A DNA stretch of 64,000 bases from Flavobacteriales bacterium (GTDB lineage Bacteria; Bacteroidota; Bacteroidia; Flavobacteriales_F; PHOS-HE28), in the NCBI GenBank assembly GCA_016703105.1, contig JADJCS010000010.1, positions 1 through 64,000 on the forward strand, given 5' to 3'. The position numbers and the translations under genes were made by a program. Numbering within the stretch: position 1 is the stretch's first letter; each line of letters starts with the position of its first letter. Positions 9,580-18,089 of this stretch are shown in pieces. The notes under the pieces are model-generated. The model was not told the origin of the DNA. It made no database searches and saw only the letters and a list, made by a program, of their open reading frames with translations.

Positions 9580-10128
9580 TCACAGCCGCAGTATCCGCAG
9601 CGCGCCACGTAACACCAAGCCGAACACCACGGTGCCCACAATAACGTCGGGCCAATGCGTCCCCGTGATGACAACAAGACCAGCAGCGCTGATCACCCCC
9701 ACGTTCACCTTGGCATCGGTGCTGGTAAAGATCCACGACGCCTGCATGTGCGCCTCGCCATCCTTCGACTTGCGAAGCAGATACAAGCAGGTGAGGTTGC
9801 CGATGAGGGCGAAGAGCGAGACTACCGCCATTGTCCAGGGTTCGGGCATCGCTTCGGCCCGAACGGAGCGGCGCAGCACCTCGGCGAAGCCCACCCCCGC
9901 TAACCCAAGTTGGATGTAGCCGCTGATGTGCGCCACCCGACGCTTATGCGATGCTGCTTTTCCAATGGCGACCAACGCGAGGCCGTAGACGAAGGCATCC
10001 GCAAGCATGTCCAGCCCATCAGCCATCAGGCTCAGGCTTCTGGCCAGCAAGCCCGCCACGCTCTCCGCCACGAAGAAGACCGCGTTGATCGCGAAGACCC
10101 AAAGGAGGGTGTGTTTGTCCGTGCGCAT
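9580..10128 (-). CDS. Cation-efflux-like (CDF) membrane protein without cytoplasmic domain
   Basis: 182 residues with six predicted membrane helices and no C-terminal cytosolic domain, so shorter than usual CDF exporters (about 300). Helix 2 has DGLDMLADAFVYG and helix 5 STDAKVNVGVISAAG, matching the position of CDF metal-site motifs, although the first His of the usual HxxxD is Asp here. It would export a divalent cation from the cytoplasm; substrate unknown. It stands alone on the minus strand. The absence of the C-terminal domain is shared with a known short CDF subgroup, so this need not be a truncation. Confidence 0.75.
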   Translation of the reverse strand: MRTDKHTLLWVFAINAVFFVAESVAGLLARSLSLMADGLDMLADAFVYGLALVAIGKAASHKRRVAHISGYIQLGLAGVGFAEVLRRSVRAEAMPEPWTMAVVSLFALIGNLTCLYLLRKSKDGEAHMQASWIFTSTDAKVNVGVISAAGLVVITGTHWPDVIVGTVVFGLVLRGALRILRL

Positions 10129-10536
10129 CGATCATCCTTTTGTTCGGTCGGCCAACCCGAGCATGTTCGTATGTGCCCCGATCCGGCGTGAGCGACCTTC
10201 GTCCGTCTCTGAATGAAGAGGTCCGCGCACGGCCCTCAAAGCTCGCACGCGTGATGGGTCTTTATTTGTCGGCCATTGGTTCCAGAACGATCGGCAATGG
10301 ATCGATAGGGTAGGTCCGACCCATGTGGGGCATGTCGCCGCGTTGCCACGTTGATACGAGCTCCGCGCTTATGTTTGGCTAACGATCAGCCTTCGAAGAC
10401 GGCGATGCCCGGACGCAACATACGCTGCATGAGAAGGCAAAAGAGGGAGCATGTTCTGCGCTCCGGCATAGCAGCGGGGTGGGAGCGGGCGCGGCTGCCT
10501 TTGCGACGTGGCTTGGCCGGGTGGAACGACTGAGCC
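10129..10536. other. Intergenic region, 408 bases
   Basis: No convincing gene. The only signal seen is TATGTTTG at 10370-10377, a perfect -7 box in the Bacteroidota style, but 160 bases before the next plus-strand gene and without a clear -33 TTTG. Confidence 0.5.
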
Positions 10537-10926
10537 ATGCGTGCGCTGCTCCATACCCTGCTCATCGCGCTGGGCCTTTCTGCGCTGATCAGCGGGGCGA
10601 TGCTGGTTCTGCATCCCGACGGATCCGTGATCAGGGCACCCTTGTACCTGCTGGAGCGCACCCCTTTCCTGGATTTCTTCTGGCCGGGGATCATCCTGGG
10701 TGGTTTGTTCGGGTTCGGCAGCCTGCTCGCGAGCCTGTGCATTGCACGCCGGTGGCGCCATGGCTTCCGCTTCGCGCAGGTGATCGGTGCCGGGCAGATC
10801 AGCTGGATCCTCTTCCAGGTGTACTGGTTCCCCGAGTCGAGCGCGCTGCAAGCGGTCCTCGCCGGGGTTGGGCTTGCGATCTTCATCGCGGCCGAGCTGT
10901 GCCGACGGGCACGGGTTGGACCATAG
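10537..10926 (+). CDS. Small integral membrane protein of unknown function
   Basis: 129 residues with four hydrophobic segments: LLHTLLIALGLSALISGAML, FFWPGIILGGLFGFGSLLA, a helix around RFAQVIGAGQISWILFQVYWF, and LQAVLAGVGLAIFIAAELC. The loop between helices 1 and 2 carries HPDGSVIRAPLYLLERTPF. No named domain recognised. It stands alone upstream of dodecin on the same strand. Codon use matches its neighbours. Confidence 0.7.
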   Translation: MRALLHTLLIALGLSALISGAMLVLHPDGSVIRAPLYLLERTPFLDFFWPGIILGGLFGFGSLLASLCIARRWRHGFRFAQVIGAGQISWILFQVYWFPESSALQAVLAGVGLAIFIAAELCRRARVGP

Positions 10927-11036
10927 CGGGATCCAGGATGGGATCGGCTCCTGATGCGGCGCCCTGCCCTCGCACAGTCCTTTCCCAGCCGGAACATGAG
11001 CGCCACTTTTATAGCCGTGCATCATGCACCTATACC

Positions 11037-11048
11037 TGACGGGGGTCA
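11037..11048. promoter_or_regulatory. Crp/Fnr-type palindrome upstream of dodecin
   Basis: TGACGGGGGTCA is an exact TGAC-N4-GTCA. At the standard 29.5-bp distance from its centre lies CACCTTCA (11072-11079), a poor -7 box that keeps only part of the consensus. Dodecin starts at 11099. Confidence 0.5.
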
Positions 11049-11098
11049 TGTGGCCCGCTCGTGAACACCCGCACCTTCACCGGATAAAACCCAGCACC

Positions 11099-11302
11099 AT
11101 GAGCATTATGAAGGTCATCGAGGTCCTCGCTAGTTCCAAGGTCAGTTGGGAGGATGCCGCACAGCAGGCCGTGAAGGAAGCGGCCAAAACGCTGAAGAAC
11201 ATCCGCTCCGTGTACATCAAGGACCATAGCGCCATGGTGGAGAAGGGCAAGATCGTCGCCTATCGCGTCACGGCGAAGATCTCGTTCGAGATCCAGCACT
11301 AA
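11099..11302 (+). CDS. Dodecin (flavin-binding storage protein)
   Basis: 67-residue dodecin, which assembles into a dodecamer that binds flavins and buffers free FMN/FAD and their photoreactivity in the cytoplasm. The family pattern is complete: MKVIEVLASSKVSWEDAAQQAV, a single helix EAAKTLKNIRSVYIKD and a C-terminal strand VEKGKIVAYRVTAKISFEI. The start at 11099 (MSIMKVIEV) is used; the second Met at 11108 is also possible. It is monocistronic and has an exact TGAC-N4-GTCA palindrome 50 bases upstream. Confidence 0.93.
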   Translation: MSIMKVIEVLASSKVSWEDAAQQAVKEAAKTLKNIRSVYIKDHSAMVEKGKIVAYRVTAKISFEIQH

Positions 11303-11601
11303 CGCGGCCGGTCCCGATCCGGTCCGCAACTTCTGTTCCCGTCGCGCCCGGTTGCGCGATCCGCGTTACGGAGTTGTGCGTTCCTGCCCGGGTCGGTCCC
11401 CGCAAATGGAGGGAGTGAAGCACCCACCCCGCAATGGCCGACCCGCGCCGTCCTCCCGTGCCCCGTTCGCGATGTGGTTGAGCATGCTTCGGCGAGGATC
11501 CCCGAACTCAACGTCGTTCCGGTCCTCAACACGTCCATCACCTTCTCCTTTGTCCGCCCATCGAGAGGTGTTGTACTCCATCGCGATAGCGGCCGCTGGC
11601 C
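11303..11601. other. Intergenic region between convergent genes
   Basis: About 300 bases between dodecin (plus) and the DUF418 gene (minus). I see no gene, no strong hairpin and no T-tract terminator. Confidence 0.4.
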
Positions 11602-12798
11602 TCATGGCGTGTCCCCGGAAGCGCGCCGTATGCCGAAGCGCCGACCGTAGGACAGCTGCCGCCATAACCATTCTGCCGGACCGTAGTGGTAGCGCGCCAT
11701 CCACCACGCGCTGAAGGCTATCTGCAGGACATAGAAAGCGATACACAGCGCCCAGATATGGTGGTACGCCACCTTGCCGAGCAGCCCGAAGCCGATGCCA
11801 TAGAAGAACACCACATACAGGATGGATTGCACCAGGTAGTTGGTGAGCGACATGCGCCCCACTTGGGCGAAGGCGCCGAAGACACGCTTGAAGAGTCCCC
11901 GACGGTAGAGGAGGATGATGGACGTGGAATAGAACAAGGACATGCCGAAAATGGCGCCTTGGAAAAGGGGGAACGCGCCGTGATAGAACCAAGGGTTCTC
12001 CATGAGCCCGGCCTTGCCCGCGTAAACAAAGGCCCACGGAACGGCGATAAAGGCCAACCCGATCCACCATACCTGCTTGATCATGCGCACATACTGTTCT
12101 AGGCGGCCGAACAGGTCCTTGCGGAACAACCAGTACCCGAACAGGATGCAGCCGATGGCGTGGCCGTACATGTAGACCACAAGGCCCGTTGTCTGGAACA
12201 AGCGTTGGATCCGGTAGTTCGTTTCGGCCATTGTGCCGAAGTCGGTGGAAAGGAGCGCCGGGTAGTGCGCCTGCGCCAGCGCGGGATCGAACTCCAGGGG
12301 GAACACATACTTGGAAAAGGCGAAGTGCGCCCACGTGAAACCGAAGCCGAAGACCACCGCGGACGTGAGCACCACACCGTTCGATGCGCGCCGGAAGAGC
12401 AACAGCGCCAGGCCGGCCAAAGCATAGACATGCAGGATGTCCGCCCACCAGAGGCACAGGTTCAGCAAGCCCAGGGCGAAGAGGATGCCCATGCGCCGGA
12501 AAAAGAATCCGGCGACCGCCGTGCCCTTCGTCCCCAGCCGCTCCAGCAACAACCCGAAGCCGTAGCCGAAGAGCATGGCGAACAGCGTAACGAATTTCGA
12601 TTCGAAGAGCCAGTGGTGCAGCCGGTCCAGCAAGCTGTCCATGGGCCAAGAGACCCCGGCGAGCACTTCCTGCGGGGTGGTATAAAAAACGATGGCATGC
12701 AGGTTCACCAGCAGCACGCCGAACAAGGCGAAGCCGCGCAGCACATCCAACAGCGCCACCCGCTGGCTTGGCTGTACAGGCAAGGAAGTGTTCATCAA
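11602..12798 (-). CDS. DUF418-family membrane protein
   Basis: 398-residue polytopic membrane protein. The opening SQRVALLDVLRGFALFGVLLVNLHAI and the C-terminal block (GRMSLTNYLVQSILYVVFFYGIGFG followed by WWMARYHYGPAEWLWRQLSYG) are diagnostic of the YeiB/DUF418 family, which is related to acyltransferase-3-like membrane proteins. About ten helices. Function of the family is not established. Two adjacent Met codons make the exact start ambiguous by one residue. Stands alone on the minus strand. Confidence 0.88.
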   Translation of the reverse strand: MMNTSLPVQPSQRVALLDVLRGFALFGVLLVNLHAIVFYTTPQEVLAGVSWPMDSLLDRLHHWLFESKFVTLFAMLFGYGFGLLLERLGTKGTAVAGFFFRRMGILFALGLLNLCLWWADILHVYALAGLALLLFRRASNGVVLTSAVVFGFGFTWAHFAFSKYVFPLEFDPALAQAHYPALLSTDFGTMAETNYRIQRLFQTTGLVVYMYGHAIGCILFGYWLFRKDLFGRLEQYVRMIKQVWWIGLAFIAVPWAFVYAGKAGLMENPWFYHGAFPLFQGAIFGMSLFYSTSIILLYRRGLFKRVFGAFAQVGRMSLTNYLVQSILYVVFFYGIGFGLLGKVAYHHIWALCIAFYVLQIAFSAWWMARYHYGPAEWLWRQLSYGRRFGIRRASGDTP

Positions 12799-12968
12799 GG
12801 TTCGTTCGATGGCTTTGACGATCTGTTGCCTCCCAAGCTCACCGTCGTAACCCTACATCTGCAAGGCTATCACTTTTTGCCTTGTCCGGGAACGGGAGGT
12901 TTTACGTGGAAGCGATGGCGGGGTCGATAGGCTCCACCGCAATGCTAGATGTGCGATGGATCTTATAC

Positions 12969-13342
12969 TCAATTCCCCCTCCGCACCTTGAACTCCATGA
13001 CCCCCGCAATGGTCTGCGCCCGTTGTTTGGCCTCTTCGGCTTTGGCACCTGCGAAGAGTTCATCCACGGTGTTGTGGAAGAGTTCCACCCAGCGGGCGAA
13101 ATGCCCGGGTTCCATGGGGAGGCGGTGGTGGAGCTGAACGTGCGCGGTAAGGGGATCGCCTTGATAGCCCTTGTCGCCGAAGAGGATCATGTTCCAGAAA
13201 GCTTCGATGCGTGGGGTGTGGTGGGCCCAGTCCACGTGGACGAAGAAGTGCGCCAGGGCAGGGTCGTAGCGGGCCTTGGCGTAGAAGGCCGCGATCAGGT
13301 ACTTACGTCTTCGGGGCCGCGGATATCGGGGCGCTGGGGCAT
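12969..13342 (-). pseudogene. Group III-type truncated hemoglobin, one frameshift
   Basis: Truncated (2-on-2) hemoglobin that would bind O2 or NO in the cytoplasm. Core residues visible: LIAAFYAKARYDPALAHFF, then IEAFWNMILFG, HVQLHHRLPMEPGHFARWVELFHNTVDELF, which includes the proximal-His helix. The likely N-terminus MPQRPDIRGPEDV starts at 13342 in another frame, and loss of one base near 13304 (before KYLIAAF) separates it from the globin body. One-base repair gives a normal-length protein of about 124 residues. It lies downstream of the Rrf2/NsrR-like regulator, consistent with NO handling. Confidence 0.78.
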
Positions 13343-13577
13343 GGGGCCAAAGATCGACCTTCTGTTCCTGCAGGGTCACCGTCCCCTTGCTCCGCCGACC
13401 TCGGGACCCTTCGCTTATGTCCGCGAACGCAAGGACCTTGCTCCGGGTGTTGAACTTCTCGGCGATGGTTGCTTGAGCATGGCCTGCACCAACCGCACCC
13501 CCTTGTCGCCTGGGCCGCACGCTGTGGCGGGGTGTTCGAAAGTGGTTCCGGGTGCTTGGGAAAATCCCCGATGCCGG
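13343..13577 (-). other. Unresolved stretch between globin and Rrf2 regulator
   Basis: A minus-strand open frame carries AQATIAEKFNTRSKVLAFAD, which reads like protein, but no start, family or continuous gene can be defined, and the frames change. It may be a broken small gene of the NO-response cluster or a coincidence. Confidence 0.25.
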
Positions 13578-14009
13578 CTATCGCTTCAGCACGGCCCCCC
13601 CTTCCTTCATATCCTTCACCAGGTCCTGCACGCTGGTGCGCTCCAGCATGCGGCGCAGGTCCTCGCGCACTTTCAGGAAATGGTCGTGCAAGGCGCAGGG
13701 CCGGGCGGCATCGCAATGCGGAAGGCCCAGCGCGCAGCCCTTGTAGATGGCATCGCCATCGATGGTGGAAACGATGTGGCTCAGCTTCACCTTGCGGGCC
13801 AGGGCCGCCGGCATGGAGAAGCCACCGCCCGGCCCCTTGGTGGAAAGCACCAGCTGGGCATGCACCAGCTGCTGGAGCACCTTGGCGGTGAAGGCCTCGG
13901 GGATGGCGGTCTCCTTCGCAACCGCTTTCAGGTTCATGTGCTTCCCCTCCCCGCAGGCGGCGATACACACCACCGCCCGTATCGCGTACTCGCACGCTTT
14001 TGAGAACAT
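13578..14009 (-). CDS. Rrf2-family regulator, NsrR-like
   Basis: 143 residues with the Rrf2 winged helix: MFSKACEYAIRAVVCIAACGEG, AVAKETAIPEAFTAKVLQQLV and the wing STKGPGGGFSM. After it come three cysteines in GCALGLPHCDAARPC (spacing C-x6-C-x5-C), the place where NsrR and IscR bind an Fe-S cluster. NsrR-type members respond to NO. The gene lies between the globin and the heme-copper-like membrane gene on the same strand, next to nos, so NO or N-oxide control of these genes is the natural guess. Target sites may be the CGGA...TCCG palindromes at 15394 and 22445. Confidence 0.87.
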   Translation of the reverse strand: MFSKACEYAIRAVVCIAACGEGKHMNLKAVAKETAIPEAFTAKVLQQLVHAQLVLSTKGPGGGFSMPAALARKVKLSHIVSTIDGDAIYKGCALGLPHCDAARPCALHDHFLKVREDLRRMLERTSVQDLVKDMKEGGAVLKR

Positions 14010-14078
14010 GGCGGCAAAGAACGTGAAAGCGCGGAGTGGCTTAGATGATGAGCGTCAGCAGCCCGCTGCGGAACCCAC

Positions 14079-15350
14079 CTAGGAAGGCGCAGGCAGCACC
14101 GGCACCGCGCGCCGCCGTTGCACCAAGTGTACCAGCAGCGCGATAACGCCGAGCGGTATGGGCACCGAGGTGAGCAGCTGGATCCAGTGGTAACCGGGGA
14201 TCATGCCCCAGCCGATCCAGAAGAAGGTGCCCTGCACGAAGAGGGCCGCTTCACTGAGCAACACACCGCCGGTGAAGAGCGAGAGCCCCACGCGCACGAG
14301 GGGATCCGTGGAAACGAACCAGCCGCGCAGCAGGGCCATGGCGAAGAGCATCATGCTGATGGCGCCGAGCATGTTGAGGTGGATGAAGCCGATGACGTAA
14401 TTGCGGATGGTGAAGGCCATGACGGCCACGGCCGGCACGGCCACAGCGGTCTGCATGAGCACCTTGAGCCCCATGCCGATGAGGGCGTAGGTAACGCAGC
14501 GCCAGGCCCAGAGCGGGGCTTTGCCGAACAGCTTCTGTTGGGTGCTCCGGATGGCCATCGCGGTGCGCCAGCCCGCCCACAATTGCAGCAGCACACCCAC
14601 CGAGTTGATGGCGATGATGGGCCAGTGCCGTTCGCTCCAGGCGATGGCGAGCGCGAAGGTGAGCACGGCGGAAACCAGCCAGAGCCGGATGGTGAAGGGA
14701 TCGAAAAGCTCCGCCGTGCCGTGGGTCTCCGCCCAGCGGCTCCAGAGTGCGAGCGCGGCGAACCAGAACCAGCCGTTGAATTGGAAGTGCAGGAAGAACT
14801 GGATGCTCCAATAGTACACTTCGGTGCCGAAGAGCCCCATGGCGAGCAACGGGGCCATGGCCCACACCCCGATGGTGGAGACCGCCATCAACCACACGGC
14901 GATGCGCACCAGCTTGCGGCTGCCTGCCGCCAGCCAGTGGCGGGTGCCGCGCCAGGCCATTACCGCCAGCGCGTAGGATAGCAGCAGGTGCAGGGTGGTG
15001 AAGGAGATGGACACCGGTCCGTACGACTCGATGGGGAAGGAGAGCAGCATGCCCACCACCGCCACCTGCACCAGGAGCAGGAGCAGGCGGTGCTTTCCCC
15101 GCGGCTGTTGCCGGTCGGCGTCCTCCAGCAGAAAGACCATGAGGGCGATGAAGAGCCAGCCGAGCATGGCCACGTGGGAGTGCGCGTGCAGCAGCGGCTT
15201 GAAGCGCAGGTAGGGGATGTCCACCACGTAGTAGCTCCGCAGCACGCAACCGATGGTGGCCGCGATGGCCAGGTTCAGCAGGGCGATGCCGAACCAATAG
15301 CGCGGATCTCTACCGGATGTTTCCTTGGGTTCCGCAGGGGTTCTGGTCAT
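14079..15350 (-). CDS. Heme-copper-oxidase-subunit-I-like membrane protein
   Basis: 423 residues, about twelve membrane helices. It resembles CcoN/NorB in layout: helix 2 has LLHAHSHVAMLGWLFIALM, a mid-protein helix YWSIQFFLHFQFNGWFWF, and a late helix RNYVIGFIHLNMLGAISMM that aligns with the last His-bearing helix of CcoN. Several heme/copper His positions therefore look present, but not the full canonical set, so catalytic activity is uncertain. Start 15350 (MTRTPAEPKE) is chosen because the upstream in-frame ATG at 15389 lies inside the regulatory palindrome. Divergent from the nos operon. Confidence 0.7.
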   Translation of the reverse strand: MTRTPAEPKETSGRDPRYWFGIALLNLAIAATIGCVLRSYYVVDIPYLRFKPLLHAHSHVAMLGWLFIALMVFLLEDADRQQPRGKHRLLLLLVQVAVVGMLLSFPIESYGPVSISFTTLHLLLSYALAVMAWRGTRHWLAAGSRKLVRIAVWLMAVSTIGVWAMAPLLAMGLFGTEVYYWSIQFFLHFQFNGWFWFAALALWSRWAETHGTAELFDPFTIRLWLVSAVLTFALAIAWSERHWPIIAINSVGVLLQLWAGWRTAMAIRSTQQKLFGKAPLWAWRCVTYALIGMGLKVLMQTAVAVPAVAVMAFTIRNYVIGFIHLNMLGAISMMLFAMALLRGWFVSTDPLVRVGLSLFTGGVLLSEAALFVQGTFFWIGWGMIPGYHWIQLLTSVPIPLGVIALLVHLVQRRRAVPVLPAPS

Positions 15351-15375
15351 GCCGGTGAAGGTTCGTGCGATCGAG

Positions 15376-15389
15376 ATGACAAACGTCAT
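15376..15389. promoter_or_regulatory. Crp/Fnr-type palindrome between HCO-like gene and nos operon
   Basis: ATGACAAACGTCAT is a perfect 14-bp inverted repeat (TGAC-N4-GTCA) in the 143-base divergent intergenic region. Its centre is 44.5 bp from the start of the nos -7 box at 15427, compatible with an upstream (class I-like) activator position. Confidence 0.6.
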
Positions 15390-15393
15390 ATAC

Positions 15394-15409
15394 CGGATGG
15401 AAATGTCCG
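15394..15409. promoter_or_regulatory. Second palindrome in the nos promoter
   Basis: CGGATGGAAATGTCCG, an imperfect inverted repeat that shares CGGA and TGTCCG with the perfect palindrome at 22445-22460. It overlaps the -33 region of the nos promoter, where a repressor would act. Candidate binder: the Rrf2/NsrR-like protein at 13578-14009; inferred. Confidence 0.35.
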
Positions 15410-15426
15410 ATGATTTTTGTCACGCC

Positions 15427-15434
15427 TAGATTTG
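15427..15434 (+). promoter_or_regulatory. nos operon -7 promoter box
   Basis: TAGATTTG is a perfect TAnnTTTG box, 60 bases before the cytochrome c start. No TTTG is seen 19-20 bases upstream, which fits an activator-dependent promoter. Confidence 0.55.
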
Positions 15435-15493
15435 CCATCGAAAGGAGCCACGATCGAGAGCGGCCCCACCACGAACAACAAACAACCTTACCA

Positions 15494-15979
15494 ATGAGAA
15501 CGAACAGCGGAGTTGCCACAAGGATAGTGATCGGAGCGATGCTTCTAGGCATGGCGGCCTGTGGCGGGAGCGGAGCACCGGCCGGTCCCCCGGGTGCGGT
15601 CAGAGCGCCCGCACCTGTTGGCGAGACGAGCGCTCCTAACGAAGGAACCACCACCCATACGAAGCTCTTCACCGCGGCGGACCTGAACCTGGGCGACATC
15701 GATGCGGCGGTCGCCGAGAAAGGCAAGATCACCTACGATGTGAAGTGCCAGGCGTGCCATACGCTCACGGACAAGCGCGTGGTGGGGCCGGGTTGGCAGG
15801 GGATCACCAAGAAGCGGGAACCCGCCTGGATCATGAACATGATCGTGCACACGGACGCCATGCTGGAGACCGATGCCGAAGCGCAGAAGATGCTGGAAGA
15901 ATGTCTTGTGCGCATGCCGAACCAGAACCTCAGCCATGACGAGGCACGCCAGGTGCTCGAATTCATGCGCACGCTTTGA
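15494..15979 (+). CDS. Monoheme cytochrome c lipoprotein of the nos operon
   Basis: 161 residues. Start 15494 (MRTNSGVATRIVIG) gives a lipoprotein signal with lipobox GMAAC and a Gly/Ala/Pro-rich linker; the longer frame reads through the promoter. The cytochrome domain has heme motif CQACH (VKCQACHTLTDKRVVGPGW) and a distal Met in RMPNQNLSHDEARQVLEFM. It is probably an outer-face or periplasmic electron donor to NosZ, as for the small c-type cytochromes in clade II nos clusters. It is the first gene of the operon, 30 bases before nosZ. Confidence 0.88.
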   Translation: MRTNSGVATRIVIGAMLLGMAACGGSGAPAGPPGAVRAPAPVGETSAPNEGTTTHTKLFTAADLNLGDIDAAVAEKGKITYDVKCQACHTLTDKRVVGPGWQGITKKREPAWIMNMIVHTDAMLETDAEAQKMLEECLVRMPNQNLSHDEARQVLEFMRTL

Positions 15980-16009
15980 CCGACCACCACAGAACATCAC
16001 CAAAACACC

Positions 16010-18004
16010 ATGAAACGACCGCTCACCACCACCTTGCTGCTGCTATCGGCCGCCGGTGGCTTGTTCGTACTACTTAACGCGTTGCACGGTTGCCGCCCCA
16101 CCACCACGCAAGCGGCCGTGCAGGGTGATGCCGCAGCGAAGACCTACGTGAAACCCGGCTCGTACGATGAGTTCTACAACTTCGTCAGCGGCGGTTTCAG
16201 CGGGCAGCTCTCCGTGTATGGACTCCCCAGCGGCCGCATGTTGCGTAATATCCCGGTGTTCTCCGTGAACCCCGAAAGCGGCTGGGGCTACAGCGAGGAG
16301 ACCAAGCCGATGTTGATGACCACCCACGGTTTCATCCCTTGGGACGATTCGCACCACCCGGAGCTGTCCATGACGGATGGCGTCCCCGATGGCAAATGGT
16401 GTTTCATCAACGGCAACAACACGCCGCGCATCGCGCTGGTGGACCTGGGCACTTTCCGCACCAGGAGCATCATCGAGATCCCGAACTGCGCGGGCAACCA
16501 CAGTTCACCTTTCACCACGCCGAACAGCGAGTATGTGATCAGCGGCACGCGCTTCAGCATTCCCATGGGCACCGACGCGGAGCGCGACGTGCCGATCGAG
16601 AGCTACCGTGAGAATTTCAAGGGCACGGTGAGCTTCATCCATCCGGAACCGGAAACGGGCAAGATGTCCATCGCCTTCCAGATCATCACCCCGGGCATGA
16701 ACTTCGACCTGAGCCACACCGGCAAGGGACCGAGCGACGGCTGGTTCTTCTTCAGCTGCTACAACAGCGAACAGGCGTTCAGCCTGCTGGAGGTGAACGC
16801 CAGCCAGCGCGACAAGGACTTCATCATGGCGGTGAACTGGAAGAAGGCCGAGGAATACGCGAAGGCCGGCAAGGGCCGCAAGGTGCCCGTGGAGTACTAC
16901 AGCAACTGGTACAACGACGAGACGCACACGGGGGAGAGCACGGTGATGACGGAGGTGCTCCAGTTGGATCCGCGCGAGCTCACCGACCTGGTCTACTTCA
17001 TGCCCTGCCCGAAGAGCCCGCACGGTTGCGATGTGGATCCCACGGGAGAGTACATCGTGGGCAGCGGCAAGCTGGCGGCGCTTATCCCCGTCTTCTCCTT
17101 CGCCAAGATCCAGGCGGCGATGGCCGCAAAGGATTACGACGGTGACTTCATGGGCATCCCCGTGCTGAAGTACGAGAGCGTGCTGCATGGCGAGGTGAAG
17201 AAGCCGGGCCTCGGGCCATTGCACACCGAATTCGACGCGAACGGCAACGCCTACACCTCCATGTTCGTGAGCAGCGAGATCGTGAAGTGGAACGTGAAGA
17301 GCCTGGAGGTGCTGGACCGCGTGCCCACCTACTACAGCATCGGCCACCTCTGTGTGCCCGGTGGCGATAGCAAGAAGCCCTGGGGCAAGTACGTGATCGC
17401 CTACAACAAGATCACCAAGGACCGTTTCCTGCCCACCGGTCCAGAGCTGGCACAGAGCGCGCAGCTCTTCAGCATCGATGGCGACAAGATGGAACTGCTG
17501 CTGGACTTCCCCACCATCGGTGAGCCGCACTACGCGCAGGCCCTGCCCGCCGAGCTGGTGAAGCCGCGCGAAGTGAAGTTCTTCGACATCAACAAGAACA
17601 AGCACCCGTACCTGGCCAAGGGCGAAAGCGAAACCAAGATCGAGCGCAAGGGCAAGGAGGTGCACGTGTGGATGACCACCATCCGTTCGCACTTCACCCC
17701 GGACAACATCGAGGGGGTGAAGCTCGGCGATGAAGTGTACTTCCACGTCACCAACCTGGAGCAGGACTGGGATGTGCCACACGGCTTCGCGATCAAAGGC
17801 GCGGCCACGGCGGAACTCCTGATCATGCCCGGAGAGACGCAAACGCTGAAGTGGGTGCCCGACCAGATCGGGGTGGTGCCCATGTACTGCACCGACTTCT
17901 GCAGCGCGCTCCACCAGGAGATGTCGGGGTATGTGCGCGTATCGCCTGCCGGCAGCAATGTGGAACTGAAGGCCGCGACCCGTTCCGTGGATGCAGGTTC
18001 CTAG
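16010..18004 (+). CDS. nosZ: Nitrous oxide reductase, clade II (Sec-type)
   Basis: 664 residues. Reduces N2O to N2 in the last step of denitrification. The leader (MKRPLTTTLLLLSAAGG, then LHGC) is Sec-type without a twin-Arg motif and may even be a lipoprotein signal, as in clade II enzymes. The N-terminal seven-bladed propeller carries the CuZ His set (TTHGFIPWDDSHHPELS, FMPCPKSPHGCDVD and others). The C-terminal cupredoxin has the CuA motif CTDFCSALHQEMSGY near residue 626. No frameshift. It lies between its likely cytochrome donor and the maturation genes, under a promoter with a Crp/Fnr-type site. Confidence 0.97.
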   Translation: MKRPLTTTLLLLSAAGGLFVLLNALHGCRPTTTQAAVQGDAAAKTYVKPGSYDEFYNFVSGGFSGQLSVYGLPSGRMLRNIPVFSVNPESGWGYSEETKPMLMTTHGFIPWDDSHHPELSMTDGVPDGKWCFINGNNTPRIALVDLGTFRTRSIIEIPNCAGNHSSPFTTPNSEYVISGTRFSIPMGTDAERDVPIESYRENFKGTVSFIHPEPETGKMSIAFQIITPGMNFDLSHTGKGPSDGWFFFSCYNSEQAFSLLEVNASQRDKDFIMAVNWKKAEEYAKAGKGRKVPVEYYSNWYNDETHTGESTVMTEVLQLDPRELTDLVYFMPCPKSPHGCDVDPTGEYIVGSGKLAALIPVFSFAKIQAAMAAKDYDGDFMGIPVLKYESVLHGEVKKPGLGPLHTEFDANGNAYTSMFVSSEIVKWNVKSLEVLDRVPTYYSIGHLCVPGGDSKKPWGKYVIAYNKITKDRFLPTGPELAQSAQLFSIDGDKMELLLDFPTIGEPHYAQALPAELVKPREVKFFDINKNKHPYLAKGESETKIERKGKEVHVWMTTIRSHFTPDNIEGVKLGDEVYFHVTNLEQDWDVPHGFAIKGAATAELLIMPGETQTLKWVPDQIGVVPMYCTDFCSALHQEMSGYVRVSPAGSNVELKAATRSVDAGS

Positions 18005-18089
18005 TCGAAAGAACACCGACCTCGATCGGTCGTGAGCGACACCGGTGGATGGGTCACCTCCACCGGTGTTCGTTCTTAATAGTAAGCAC

